In this document: positions 43,979-53,406 of the stretch, one piece after another
Layout: the number at the start of each line of letters is the position of its first letter
Position numbering within the stretch: the stretch's first letter is position 1
Source of the DNA: Paenibacillus endophyticus
GTDB taxonomy: Bacteria; Bacillota; Bacilli; Paenibacillales; Paenibacillaceae
Reading direction: 5' to 3'
Length of the DNA stretch: 64,000 nucleotides
Assembly: GCF_014192395.1 (NCBI RefSeq)
Contig: NZ_JACHXW010000015.1
Coordinates: 105,599 to 169,598, forward strand
Notes under the pieces: model-generated
What the model saw: the letters and a program-made list of their open reading frames with translations, nothing else
Database searches by the model: none
What the model was told of the DNA's origin: nothing
Made by a program: the position numbers and the translations under genes

Positions 43979-45523
43979 TTACACGCGCACTTTAATAAAT
44001 AGCTCGTTTTTGAGCTGCATATCAATGACAGGGAAACGCACCTGCCACTTGTCCCCGCCAAGCGAAGTCACCTCGCCAGGGGCAAAGCCTCGCGGCTCGA
44101 AGCCGTATTCACGCTCATAGTTAATCAATACCTGAATTTTTTCGTCGGGCAGCATTTCATGGAACTCATGACCTAAGTTAATGGCCCATAAGCGAAGCTC
44201 CTGAGCGGAGGCAGCACCGTAATACATGTAGAATAAAGGATCAATCTCAGCCGTGAGCACCAGCCAGCCCGAGGAATCGCGTTTTGCCGTCCACTTCGTG
44301 AATGCTGCTTCGCCCTCTGTCGTTGAGAGCAGGCCATAGTGATCCTTTAGCAGCTTCTCGATGTCGGTCAATGGCGCTCCCACTAGGGTTGCCGGCAAGC
44401 TCGAAGGCAAAAACCTCGCGTCTTCGACATCCTTGTCTGTAATTTCGCTGTTCAAGCTTGCCGCATGAATGACGGAAACGGCAAAATTAAGGTCAGCGCT
44501 TGTGCCGGAATAGCCTAGCGTAGTGATCCCCACTAGATCTCCGAACTCATTAAACAACGCGCCGCCAGAGCTTCCGTGATCAATTGGAGCACTCGTTTGT
44601 ATATATCTAATGCCATCCTCATACGTAATATTACTTATTAAACCGTCAGAAACCGTATTCTGCAGTCCAAGCGGGCTGCCGATTGCTACGACCTTTCCGC
44701 CTTTGTACGAATTGAGTCCGTAACCTAGCGTGACAGGCGCGATTCCGATCGCTCCTCCCGTTCTAACGATTGCGAGATCGGCATCCTCGTCATATTTCAC
44801 AACGCCAGCAATCGTAAGCTGCTTGCCATTGATCGTTAATGCTGTAGCGGATGCAGCGTCCGCGATGACGTGGTAATTAGTGAGAATTAAGTTTTCGCCG
44901 ATCACAACGCCGCTTCCCTGCGCCTTGTTCGTCATGATTAGAACGACGCTTTCATCGAATTTATCTACGATTTCTTTGCTCGTCAGCGTAGGCAGATTAT
45001 TTTGCGATTCCAGCCATTCCTCATATTCTGCATTCTCCGCAGCCTCTTGGGAAGTAATGCGCACCGCGCTGGCCGCTTTATCCCATTTCACCGTAGCGTT
45101 AAGCGATTCTGCTATAAAGCGGGCCGGCACGAAGGTAACGCCCTTCCGAATGAGGGCAGGTGCATCCAGCTTAACCGTTTTGCCGTTAATGACAGCCGTC
45201 TTCTTGCCAACTTGAAGAGAAATAGATAAATACCCTTTTCGTGCGATAATCGTCTGCGTCTTGCTTTCCCAGGTAACCGATGCGCCTAATGCCTTGAAAA
45301 TATCACGCATAGGTACGTATGTAACGCCATTCTCTGCATAGGCAGCCGCCGATAAAGAGATTTTCTTCCCGTCTACAATGACTTGCAATTGCTGTGCTGC
45401 GGCAGTCGCTTTTGTCGTAACGCTTGCTGCTGCGGCATGGCCGCTTAATCCCGGAAGCGGAGCCAGCAATAAGCCTGCTACCAGCAAAGGACTGAGCAAA
45501 GAATGAATCAGTTTTGTTTTCAC
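43979..45523 (-). CDS. Secreted trypsin-like protease with copper-amine-oxidase-N domain
   Basis: A 514-residue exported protein. A signal peptide (hydrophobic core LLSPLLVAGLLLAPLPG, then HAAAAS) is followed by a copper amine oxidase N-terminal-like domain (about 45-160, repeats GVTYVPMRDIFKALGASVTW and GVTFVPARFIAESLNATVKW). An HtrA-like S1C protease follows, with His in TNYHVIAD, Asp in DADLAIV and Ser in DHGSSGGAL, so the triad is complete. No PDZ domain is visible; the C-terminal 120 residues are unassigned. The GTG at 45523 has GGAGG nine bases upstream; the longer frame to 45559 does not. Confidence 0.9.
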   Translation of the reverse strand: MKTKLIHSLLSPLLVAGLLLAPLPGLSGHAAAASVTTKATAAAQQLQVIVDGKKISLSAAAYAENGVTYVPMRDIFKALGASVTWESKTQTIIARKGYLSISLQVGKKTAVINGKTVKLDAPALIRKGVTFVPARFIAESLNATVKWDKAASAVRITSQEAAENAEYEEWLESQNNLPTLTSKEIVDKFDESVVLIMTNKAQGSGVVIGENLILTNYHVIADAASATALTINGKQLTIAGVVKYDEDADLAIVRTGGAIGIAPVTLGYGLNSYKGGKVVAIGSPLGLQNTVSDGLISNITYEDGIRYIQTSAPIDHGSSGGALFNEFGDLVGITTLGYSGTSADLNFAVSVIHAASLNSEITDKDVEDARFLPSSLPATLVGAPLTDIEKLLKDHYGLLSTTEGEAAFTKWTAKRDSSGWLVLTAEIDPLFYMYYGAASAQELRLWAINLGHEFHEMLPDEKIQVLINYEREYGFEPRGFAPGEVTSLGGDKWQVRFPVIDMQLKNELFIKVRV

Positions 45524-45710
45524 GCGTTGATTTCCTCCAACCTTTTCCATTTTCACCATTTGGTATATCTAGCCATTATCCTACCATTCCTCATGATGCT
45601 TTGTCTATTAAACCGGAATTGATAGAATATGAGTTTAACGTAAATAGAAGATTAGAACAGAGCCGCTCACTCGTGGTATAGTAGGAGCATTGAATCTAGG
45701 AGGGTTTTAC

Positions 45711-46649
45711 ATGCAAAGAGGGAAAAAGCGAAGAGCTCCTCAAACACAAGCAGACAAGAGCAAGTCCTATCCGGTCACGGAACCGATGGAGCTGCTGCCT
45801 TTTCTCTTACAAAATATATCCGGTGCAGGCCGAAACGTCGTCAAATCCATACTTGCGCACGGACAAGTATCAGTCAGCGGCAAATCAACGACTGCATACA
45901 ATTATCAGCTCCAGCCCGGTCAGACCGTCACGGTAGGCAAGGATCGGCCTCAGGAGAAGCTTCCCCTTGAAGGCCTCGCGATTCTGTTCGAAGATGAACA
46001 TATTATCGTCATCAAGAAAGAGTCCGGACTGTTGTCTATTTCATCCGACTCTGCGCCGGAGAATGAAGTGACGGCTTATCGCCAGCTTACCGCTCATGTC
46101 AGGCTTGAGAATTCGAAGAACCGCATTTTCGTCGTGCACAGGCTCGACCGCGATACTTCAGGGGTTATGATGTTCGCCAAAAGCGAAGCCGTTCAGCAGC
46201 AGCTGCAAAACAGCTGGCAGGACACCGTTCAAGAGCGTATTTATGTGGCGCTCGTCGAAGGGGCAGTCAAGAAGGAGAAAGGTACGATCTCCTCCTGGCT
46301 TAAGGAAAGCAAGACGCTCAAAATGTATTCCAGCTCATACCCGAATGACGGACTGCACGCCGTTACCCACTATAAGGTGCTTCGCTCGAATAAAAGCTTC
46401 TCCTTACTGGAGGTCCAGCTCGAAACTGGCCGAAAAAACCAAATTCGCGTGCATATGGAGGATATCGGCCATCCTGTTGTTGGTGACAAAAAATATGGCG
46501 CCAAATCACGGACTATCGGCCGTCTCGGCTTGCATGCCCGCGTACTCGCCTTCACGCATCCCGTTACAGGCAAGCTAGTCCGGTTCGAAACCGACATTCC
46601 GAAGCTGTTCCTCCGGCCGTTCCATGCCGCTGAGGGAGTAGAAAACTAA
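45711..46649 (+). CDS. RluA family pseudouridine synthase with S4 domain
   Basis: A 312-residue RNA pseudouridine synthase. The N-terminal 20 residues are basic (MQRGKKRRAP), an S4 RNA-binding domain lies near 30-90, and the catalytic domain carries the active-site Asp in VHRLDRDTSGV. ETGRKNQIRVHMEDIGHPVVGD is the RluA-family C-terminal signature. The ATG at 45711 follows AGGAGG at good distance. Relatives modify 23S rRNA or tRNA; the target site here is not known. Confidence 0.93.
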   Translation: MQRGKKRRAPQTQADKSKSYPVTEPMELLPFLLQNISGAGRNVVKSILAHGQVSVSGKSTTAYNYQLQPGQTVTVGKDRPQEKLPLEGLAILFEDEHIIVIKKESGLLSISSDSAPENEVTAYRQLTAHVRLENSKNRIFVVHRLDRDTSGVMMFAKSEAVQQQLQNSWQDTVQERIYVALVEGAVKKEKGTISSWLKESKTLKMYSSSYPNDGLHAVTHYKVLRSNKSFSLLEVQLETGRKNQIRVHMEDIGHPVVGDKKYGAKSRTIGRLGLHARVLAFTHPVTGKLVRFETDIPKLFLRPFHAAEGVEN

Positions 46650-46690
46650 AAAGCATCGGCTGCTGGTTACAAAGCGGCCGATGCTTTTTT
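46647..46690 (+). terminator. Terminator of the pseudouridine synthase gene
   Basis: AAAAGCATCGGC pairs with GCCGATGCTTTT, followed by TTTT, immediately at the stop codon of the synthase gene. Confidence 0.88.
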
Positions 46691-46741
46691 CTGATATACT
46701 ACAAACAGCATTTATTCTAGCTCGTATTGGAGGAATAACCT

Positions 46742-47077
46742 ATGCCTCATTTAGTATTCCGCGGTGTTGCCGCTGATCAATTGATAACCGTTACTTCTAC
46801 CCTTGCCGCAGAGCTTGCGGATATATGCGAATGCGGAACCGATAATTTCACGATGGCATGTCTGCACGCGACGAATGTTTATGGCGGAATGCCGGGCGAG
46901 CCTTCCTTCGCCTTTATCGAAGTAGGCTGGTTCGAGCGCGGTCAGCTCGTGCAGAGCCGCTTCGCGGAAACAGTCAACCGCCACGTCGCACAGCTCGGAA
47001 TCCAGGAAATCGAGATTGTATTCCATGCCTACCGCGAGGATAGCTATTATATTAACGGTAAGCCAGTAAAAGGTTAG
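46742..47077 (+). CDS. DUF1904 family protein
   Basis: A 111-residue protein of the DUF1904 group, small alpha/beta proteins with a tautomerase (MIF)-like fold. It begins MPHLVFRGVAADQL and has the conserved PSFAFIEVGWFERG and EIVFHAYREDSYYINGKP. The proline after the initiator methionine is in the position used as catalytic base in tautomerases, but activity is unproven. GGAGGA precedes the ATG. Confidence 0.85.
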   Translation: MPHLVFRGVAADQLITVTSTLAAELADICECGTDNFTMACLHATNVYGGMPGEPSFAFIEVGWFERGQLVQSRFAETVNRHVAQLGIQEIEIVFHAYREDSYYINGKPVKG

Positions 47078-47177
47078 AGCCAAGAAATTAGCCTGAAAAG
47101 ATCAAAGATACGGAACAAGCGTATGCATATCACAAACCATCCGCTTACTTACGGCTGTGCCGCTTATGTTCATTCCG

Positions 47178-49148
47178 TTATTTCTGAAGCGTCCATTCCA
47201 CGTCATCGATGTTCACCCAGCCAGAGCCGCCCTGAACATACACCGTAACCAAATCCTGTTCCGCAATCGAAACGGCGGGCAGCTGAATTTTCGTATATTC
47301 TTCTCGAGCGGCAATAAACTGTTCCTGTACCTTTCTTCCATTAACCAACACGCCTATTGCTCCGCCTTCCGCATTAGCGCTTACCATAGCCGACAATGAG
47401 TGTTCACCTGACGCGGGGTTAACGAAGGTCTGTGATGCACGTTGATCCTTGCCCGGATCCAAGTACATCAGCTTCGTGCCGCCGAATGGCCGATTCCCAG
47501 CAACGCCCGCGCCCAATGTGAGCCTCCAATGTTGCTGTCCTTCCTCAAACCCGCCATTCCGGAACGAAACGTGGGCATCCGTTTTCTCCTGGTTGCCTTT
47601 TCCGCTCACAACCGTATAGTTTTTGAACTTTTTGATTTGGTAGCCCAATTCTTCGGCAGGAAGAGGAGCGCTGTTCGAAACAACATAGGCGGCCTCCAAC
47701 TCCGATTGTATCGTCGGCTTGCCGAATTGATACCGGCCAAAAGAGCGGACAAACTGAAAGGCTCCACCCGGGTTTATATAGTCCACCGTATCCAAATACA
47801 GCTGCGGGGAGATTCGTTCATAAAACAACACATAAATATATGGCATCATGACGTCATCCGTCACGTAGACGGTACCCTCGGTCGCATCGGACGCATACGC
47901 GATTGCCTCGCCAAAGGACTCGTAGAACATCGGACTGATCTGCTTCGAGTAAGAAGTGAAATATTGCCCGCAAAACAAGCCGAAATACACGGAGAATGCG
48001 GCAATCGCAATAGCGAGTGCATACTTGATATGCTTATGCAGCCAAACCAAGCCCGCTGCAGCCGCAAATACCGTCGGGTAGAAGATGATATTGATGCGGT
48101 TGATATTAACGTCTGTTATCAGCGTCATGAGCAGCGCCGTTCCGAGCCATAATCCTATGACCGCCGTTTCCACACGGAATTGGACGACGAGCCGATATGC
48201 CCCATAAATGATCCCAATGCCGATAATCGGCAAAGCCAAAGGATACATATAACCGAAAGTCGGAATCGCATTCCACAAGAGTCCATCATTTTGCGTCAAA
48301 TACAGCTGTAAGAACGATTTAAAATGATGCGAAAGCATCGCCAGCGGCTGTCCTTCGAACGCCGATGAAACCTGCTCAACGCGAGGAACCGTCAGCTTCG
48401 GTATCGAGAATAAAAATGACATCATCGGCCTATCCAATCGATTCACCAGCAGAAACAAACCGATCGGCGCCGCTAGAACAAACAGCAGTACACTGTTCCA
48501 AACCAGCACACTCCGCTTGATCGTCTGTTTCACGGCAAGCAGCGCAAGCACGCTCAATCCAAACACGGGTACAAAAAAATAAGCGGTCCCGTATGCATAA
48601 AGCGAAAGGCCAATCGTAATCGTGAAGCCGACCAGCCATCTTGGCTGCTCAAACGCCTTGAACAAAAAATAGACAGCCAGCAGCACAAGGGTAGGAAAAA
48701 TATTAGACTCCAGCGCCCATCTGGACATCATAATATGCCAAGGACAAATGACAATGAGGAACGCTGACGATAAGGCAGCTGCTTCCTTCTTGAAAACGCG
48801 CTTTGCAATGAGGTAAAACAATACCATTCCGACCAAGCCAAACAGCATGCTGACCATTCGGACGCTTACCAGATTCAAACCAAACAAATAAACAAACGGA
48901 ATGGATAAATAGGCATATAGCGCGTTTTGCCCGCTTCCCCATGCGATCAAATGAATCGGCAGCGTTATGCCGTTGCGATCCATTCCATAATGAAGAATCG
49001 AGAAGGCCTCGTAGCCTATTGATGCCTCATCCTGGTTTAAGCCGCCCGGTATCGCTCCCGCGTAAAGCACCCGCACGGCTGCACCAACCATAAATAATAG
49101 AAGAAGCAGTCTATTTCGCTGGATCCATCTCTTAAGTCGAATAAGCAT
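47178..49148 (-). CDS. ArnT/PMT-like membrane glycosyltransferase with C-terminal beta-sandwich
   Basis: A 656-residue membrane protein. The N-terminal two thirds contain about 11-13 membrane segments. The first outer loop, GGLNQDEASIGYEAFSILHYG, carries the Asp-Glu pair typical of dolichyl/polyprenyl-phosphate sugar transferases (GT-C fold). After residue about 520 comes a soluble domain (FRNGGFEEGQQHWRLTLG, then ending in GWVNIDDVEWTLQK) that resembles a carbohydrate-binding beta-sandwich. Its ATG overlaps the stop of the upstream symporter gene (TAATG), so the two are coupled. Donor and acceptor are unknown. Confidence 0.82.
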   Translation of the reverse strand: MLIRLKRWIQRNRLLLLLFMVGAAVRVLYAGAIPGGLNQDEASIGYEAFSILHYGMDRNGITLPIHLIAWGSGQNALYAYLSIPFVYLFGLNLVSVRMVSMLFGLVGMVLFYLIAKRVFKKEAAALSSAFLIVICPWHIMMSRWALESNIFPTLVLLAVYFLFKAFEQPRWLVGFTITIGLSLYAYGTAYFFVPVFGLSVLALLAVKQTIKRSVLVWNSVLLFVLAAPIGLFLLVNRLDRPMMSFLFSIPKLTVPRVEQVSSAFEGQPLAMLSHHFKSFLQLYLTQNDGLLWNAIPTFGYMYPLALPIIGIGIIYGAYRLVVQFRVETAVIGLWLGTALLMTLITDVNINRINIIFYPTVFAAAAGLVWLHKHIKYALAIAIAAFSVYFGLFCGQYFTSYSKQISPMFYESFGEAIAYASDATEGTVYVTDDVMMPYIYVLFYERISPQLYLDTVDYINPGGAFQFVRSFGRYQFGKPTIQSELEAAYVVSNSAPLPAEELGYQIKKFKNYTVVSGKGNQEKTDAHVSFRNGGFEEGQQHWRLTLGAGVAGNRPFGGTKLMYLDPGKDQRASQTFVNPASGEHSLSAMVSANAEGGAIGVLVNGRKVQEQFIAAREEYTKIQLPAVSIAEQDLVTVYVQGGSGWVNIDDVEWTLQK

Positions 49149-50440
49149 TAGTTGCGATCACCATTTCCAGCTATGGAGTTAGTCTGTCTAATCGGATACA
49201 AGAAGAAGAAAATAAGAGCGATTAGCAATGCGAAAAACGGAATAATACTCAGCATGGAGCGGATGCCCCATACGGCGGCCTCGGCTTGCACTGCATCCTT
49301 CACGTAACCGCTGGCCTCTAAAATTACGCCTAGTACGACAGCCTGGAGCGACACGCCCCATTTGACGATAAATCCGTTCATTCCGAAATACATGCCTTCC
49401 CTGCGCACTCCCGTCCGCCGTTCATCCTCGTCAATAATTTCAGATAAAAGGACATCCAGCAGCACGAGAAGCCCGGCAAGACCAATCCCGATTGCTGCCG
49501 CAGCGACAGCAGCTGCTGCAACGCTTTGCACGAATAGAAAAGGAATCATAGCAAGCGCATAAATGCTGACCGCAACGATGACCGTTTGGCGCGGTCCCCA
49601 TTTCTGTACCAATCTGCCCCATAAGTAGACGCAGGGTATAGCAGCTATAAAAATCGCGCCAAGCAATACCGTATTGCTCTCATCCCCTGCGGCAAGCACG
49701 TATTTGGTGAAGAACGGAATCGCTGCCGGCAGCATCGCAAACGTGAATTGCACGAAGAAGCTGCCGATGACAAACCATAAGAACGCCTTATTGGAAAACG
49801 TAAATTTCAAAGATTGCACAAAACCGATCTCTTCGCGTTTAACGACTCGCGTCTCTTTGCTTGCAGAAACCATAATGATCAAGAATACTAACGCAATGCC
49901 TGCAAAGATGGCTCCCATTGGCCCCCAGCCCAGCTTGCCGTAAACGAGCGGCGGCAGAGCCACGCCGATAATCATCCCGACAATCCCGAACATTTGCCGC
50001 CACGAGGATACGGAAGCACGCTCCTTCATCGTCGTGAACATTTCCGGGAATAGTGCAGAATAATTCAGTACGACCATAACGAACAAAATATCATATAGCA
50101 GCACGATCGTTAAAAAATACCAAAACAATGTCAATCCGGTTCCCACTGGAAACCATATGGCCGTAAATAAGGCCGCGAGCGGAACCATGCCGAACAGCAT
50201 ATACGGTACGCGCCTTCCGAAGCGGCTCCTGGTCCGGTCCGAGATATACCCAAACAACGGATTTAATACTGCATTCACGATGCCATGGATGACCATTGCC
50301 GCGCTGATAAGCGTCGGCTTCACCCCAAGAACGTCCACATAATAGAAGACGATGTAGGATGCAAAGGCTTGCGCGATCAGGTTTACCGATAAATTGCCCG
50401 AGCTGTAAGCCAATTTCGATTTAAAGCTTGTACTTGCCAT
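49148..50440 (-). CDS. GPH-type sugar:cation symporter (MFS)
   Basis: A 430-residue transporter of the glycoside-pentoside-hexuronide group, with 12 predicted membrane segments. Family marks include KLAYSSGNLSVNLIAQAF at the N-terminus and GYISDRTRSRFGRRVPYML in the loop after segment 2. GGGGGCG lies eight bases before the ATG at 50440. It is translationally coupled to the downstream glycosyltransferase, an unusual partner, so the substrate might be a glycan precursor or lipid-linked sugar; that is inference. Confidence 0.87.
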   Translation of the reverse strand: MASTSFKSKLAYSSGNLSVNLIAQAFASYIVFYYVDVLGVKPTLISAAMVIHGIVNAVLNPLFGYISDRTRSRFGRRVPYMLFGMVPLAALFTAIWFPVGTGLTLFWYFLTIVLLYDILFVMVVLNYSALFPEMFTTMKERASVSSWRQMFGIVGMIIGVALPPLVYGKLGWGPMGAIFAGIALVFLIIMVSASKETRVVKREEIGFVQSLKFTFSNKAFLWFVIGSFFVQFTFAMLPAAIPFFTKYVLAAGDESNTVLLGAIFIAAIPCVYLWGRLVQKWGPRQTVIVAVSIYALAMIPFLFVQSVAAAAVAAAAIGIGLAGLLVLLDVLLSEIIDEDERRTGVRREGMYFGMNGFIVKWGVSLQAVVLGVILEASGYVKDAVQAEAAVWGIRSMLSIIPFFALLIALIFFFLYPIRQTNSIAGNGDRN

Positions 50441-50547
50441 GCACAACACGCCCCCGGTTACGATGAAAGTCTATTATTAATAAGGTTAATAACTCTCTCA
50501 TCTTACCGTAAAAACCCTTATTATTCCATAATTAACTTTTGGATCAA

Positions 50548-51084
50548 TTACAGCTGTTTAACCATGCGGATATAACGGCTGCCGCTTACCTGAATCGAGC
50601 CGTCTTCCTCGTAATTCAGCTTGTTGTACAGCGCGTAAGCTCTTGCATTATTCGGCTCGACAATGAGTGAAAGCTTGCTATAGCCTTGTTCCTGACCCTT
50701 GCTCTCGAAGGCGCTGATCAACGCTTTGGCGATGCCTTGCCCTTGATAATGCTCATCGACGGCGATCGAATCCAAATAATACTCTCCCTCCCTCGCCTCC
50801 ACCGCAATCGCATCGCCGCCACGCGCTGCAAAAGGCAAATCCAGCGCAGCAGCACCATCTCCCGCATAGCTGAGCAGCATGCCGGCAATTTTATGCTCGC
50901 GTCTGTCTACGAGTACATGCTTATAGCTGATTCGATTGTCTTCCCTCTTATAAAAGCCAATGAGTATGCGCCTAGCCTCCTCTAAATCCTCCGTACCTGC
51001 CAGTGTATAGGCAATATGGCCAATAGCGGCCAGAATCAGAGGCATTACCTCTTCCGCGTCTTCTATTCGGGCTGATTCTATCAT
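50548..51084 (-). CDS. GNAT family N-acetyltransferase
   Basis: A 178-residue acetyltransferase. The acetyl-CoA site is YLDSIAVDEHYQGQGIAKALISAF, with the Q-x-x-G-x-A core intact, and the C-terminal motif is NNARAYALYNKLNYEEDGS. The ATG at 51084 has GAGGGA eight bases upstream; the longer frame to 51165 overlaps the divergent helicase gene. Substrate unknown. Confidence 0.9.
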   Translation of the reverse strand: MIESARIEDAEEVMPLILAAIGHIAYTLAGTEDLEEARRILIGFYKREDNRISYKHVLVDRREHKIAGMLLSYAGDGAAALDLPFAARGGDAIAVEAREGEYYLDSIAVDEHYQGQGIAKALISAFESKGQEQGYSKLSLIVEPNNARAYALYNKLNYEEDGSIQVSGSRYIRMVKQL

Positions 51085-51154
51085 GATGACATCCCTCATT
51101 CTGAATATTGTTCTGTTATAATAAACAATTATAATTACTAAAGGTGATGAAGCA

Positions 51155-53389
51155 ATGGGCAACAACTATTATACATTTCCTATAGGGGTCAAGGACAGAG
51201 AGGTTCCCTTCGCACCAACCGCAGAGGCCAAGACGAGCCAGCAGCTGGTTGGGGCTGATGAGCAAGATTCCGGTTTCTTCCGCTCATTGGAGCAATACGG
51301 CATATCCCTCAACAGACCGCAGCTGGCTGCCGTTCGACATAATCATGGACCGGCGCTTACGCTGGCCGGGGCTGGATCGGGTAAAACCTCCGTGCTCGTA
51401 TGCCGAACTGCTTACCTGCTCGCTGTCAGGCGCGTGCAGCCTCAGCATATTCTGTTAATGACCTTCTCCAAAAAAGCGGCCGACGAGATGCGCGGACGCA
51501 TCCGTTCTCTGCCTGCGCTCAACCCGCAGGCAGCAAATGGGGTTGAAGCACGCACCTTTCATTCCTTCTGCCTCCAGCTTCTAAGAGGACGAGGCTATCG
51601 TCAAGGCATACTAGGCGAAACCGGTCAAAAGCATATCTTTTTCAAAAGGCTGATGCGTGAGCTGATGCTGAAAAATGATTACGAACCCGAGACGCTGCTT
51701 GCCCAGCTCTCGGCAATTAAGCTGCAAATGATCAACGTCAGCGACCTTCCATCCGCGACAACGGAGGAACGTGAGCTGAAGCTGCTTTTCACACGTTATG
51801 AGCAGTGGAAGAAGGATATGGACAAGCTGGATTATGATGATCTGCTTCTGGAGGCCTATAAGCTGCTAAAGGATGACGAGGCACTGCTTGCCGCACTCCA
51901 GAACCGATTCCACTATGTTATGATCGACGAGTTTCAGGATACGAACCAGGTACAGTATGTGCTGGTGCAAATGCTGGCGGACAAGCATCGCAACCTGATG
52001 GTGGTTGGCGACGACGATCAGACGATCTATTCTTTTAACGGCGCCAAAAACGACTATATCTTGAACTTTGAGCATCAATATCCTGGAGCGGTTACCTATG
52101 TGCTTGACATCAACTACCGTTCAACGAGCACAATCGTAGGACTTGGCAATGCCATTATTCAATACAACAAGCTGCGCAAGGAGAAGACGCTGCTGGCGGT
52201 GAAGCCAAAAGGCGTTAACCCGGCTTATGCCCGGCTCAAATCCACGCAGGAAGAAGCTCTGCTGATCGTCGACACGGTTGCAAATCAGGTGAATGCAGGC
52301 AAGCGCGCTTATGGCGACTTTGCGGTCCTATTCCGAACGGCAAGCAGCAGCCGGGCACTGACAGAGCTGCTTCTGACAAAGGAGCTCCCGTTCATCGACT
52401 TCGGGGACGGCCAGCTCTTTTATGACCAATGGGCGATCAAACCGCTGCTCGCGCATCTGCGGCTCGTGCAGGACCGCCGCAACTTCGATGCGATGGAAAC
52501 GCTGCTGCCCTCCTTGTATGTCAATCGCGAGCAGGCCATGGCATTTATTTGGAACCAAGACAAGCAAAGGGCAAAGAAATGGCCGCTTATCCATTTGCTT
52601 GAATTCCCTCAGCTTAAGGAATTCCAGAAGGATAAGATCAAAGAGCGGATCAAGCTGATCAAATCGTTGACCGATCTTAAGCCTGCTGCCGCTATTATGC
52701 AGCTTCGCCAAGCGTTTTATGACCAATTTCTTGAAACGAGCAAAAAACATGAAATGACTGAGCACAAAGAAGGCTTGAAGGAAGTGCTGGATGAATTCGA
52801 ATCAGCAGCTGGTATATATGACACCATCGAGGCGTTTCTTGCATACATTGATGATATTACAGACAAGCATGCGGCGCTGCAAAAGCTCCAAAAGCACGAG
52901 CATAACCGCAGTGCAATATCACTGATGTCCATACACAAATCCAAAGGACTCGAATTTCCCGTCGTGTTCGTCATCGGTGCCTCGGAAGGCATCCTTCCGC
53001 ACAGCTCCGCGCTAGCCGCAGACAAGCATAGCGATCGGACCTACATTCAAACAGGTGAAGACTCGCTTGCCGAAGCGCTCGAGGAAGAAAGGCGCCTAGC
53101 TTATGTTGCGGTCACGCGGGCACAAGAGGAACTGTATATAAGCTCTCCCGCTCTTTATCGGGGGAAACCGGCGGAATTATCCCGCTTTATCCGCTCCGCT
53201 TTCTCGAATGGCGAGGAGGAGGATGCTGATTCCGAATCTGTGCTCGCGTGGCTGTGTACAAGCTCCACTTGCCAAGTATGGCAACGTATCATTACTTATG
53301 AGGATTCTCAAACCGAGACAAGGTCTTGCCCGCTGTGCGAGGCACCGATGGAGCAAGGGACGAAGATTCTGCCCAAGAAGAAGAAATAA
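51155..53389 (+). CDS. UvrD/Rep-type superfamily 1 DNA helicase
   Basis: An ATP-dependent 3'-5' DNA helicase of 744 residues. Walker A is AGAGSGKT at residues 71-78, motif II is IDEFQDTN near 253, motif III is GDDDQTIYSFNGA, and motifs V/VI include MSIHKSKGLEFPVVFVIGASEG and EEERRLAYVAVTRAQEEL. A 50-residue N-terminal extension and a C-terminal four-cysteine element (WLCTSSTCQVW; CPLCEAP), perhaps a zinc finger, distinguish it from PcrA. AGGTGATG precedes the ATG. The next gene starts 17 bases after its stop. Confidence 0.93.
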   Translation: MGNNYYTFPIGVKDREVPFAPTAEAKTSQQLVGADEQDSGFFRSLEQYGISLNRPQLAAVRHNHGPALTLAGAGSGKTSVLVCRTAYLLAVRRVQPQHILLMTFSKKAADEMRGRIRSLPALNPQAANGVEARTFHSFCLQLLRGRGYRQGILGETGQKHIFFKRLMRELMLKNDYEPETLLAQLSAIKLQMINVSDLPSATTEERELKLLFTRYEQWKKDMDKLDYDDLLLEAYKLLKDDEALLAALQNRFHYVMIDEFQDTNQVQYVLVQMLADKHRNLMVVGDDDQTIYSFNGAKNDYILNFEHQYPGAVTYVLDINYRSTSTIVGLGNAIIQYNKLRKEKTLLAVKPKGVNPAYARLKSTQEEALLIVDTVANQVNAGKRAYGDFAVLFRTASSSRALTELLLTKELPFIDFGDGQLFYDQWAIKPLLAHLRLVQDRRNFDAMETLLPSLYVNREQAMAFIWNQDKQRAKKWPLIHLLEFPQLKEFQKDKIKERIKLIKSLTDLKPAAAIMQLRQAFYDQFLETSKKHEMTEHKEGLKEVLDEFESAAGIYDTIEAFLAYIDDITDKHAALQKLQKHEHNRSAISLMSIHKSKGLEFPVVFVIGASEGILPHSSALAADKHSDRTYIQTGEDSLAEALEEERRLAYVAVTRAQEELYISSPALYRGKPAELSRFIRSAFSNGEEEDADSESVLAWLCTSSTCQVWQRIITYEDSQTETRSCPLCEAPMEQGTKILPKKKK

Positions 53390-53406
53390 GGAGAAGCGAT
53401 CGCAGC

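Noticed and set aside
47442..48152. 236-codon rightward open frame opposite the ArnT-like gene
   Set aside because: No ribosome site and no protein-like pattern; it is a shadow of the membrane protein's codon bias.
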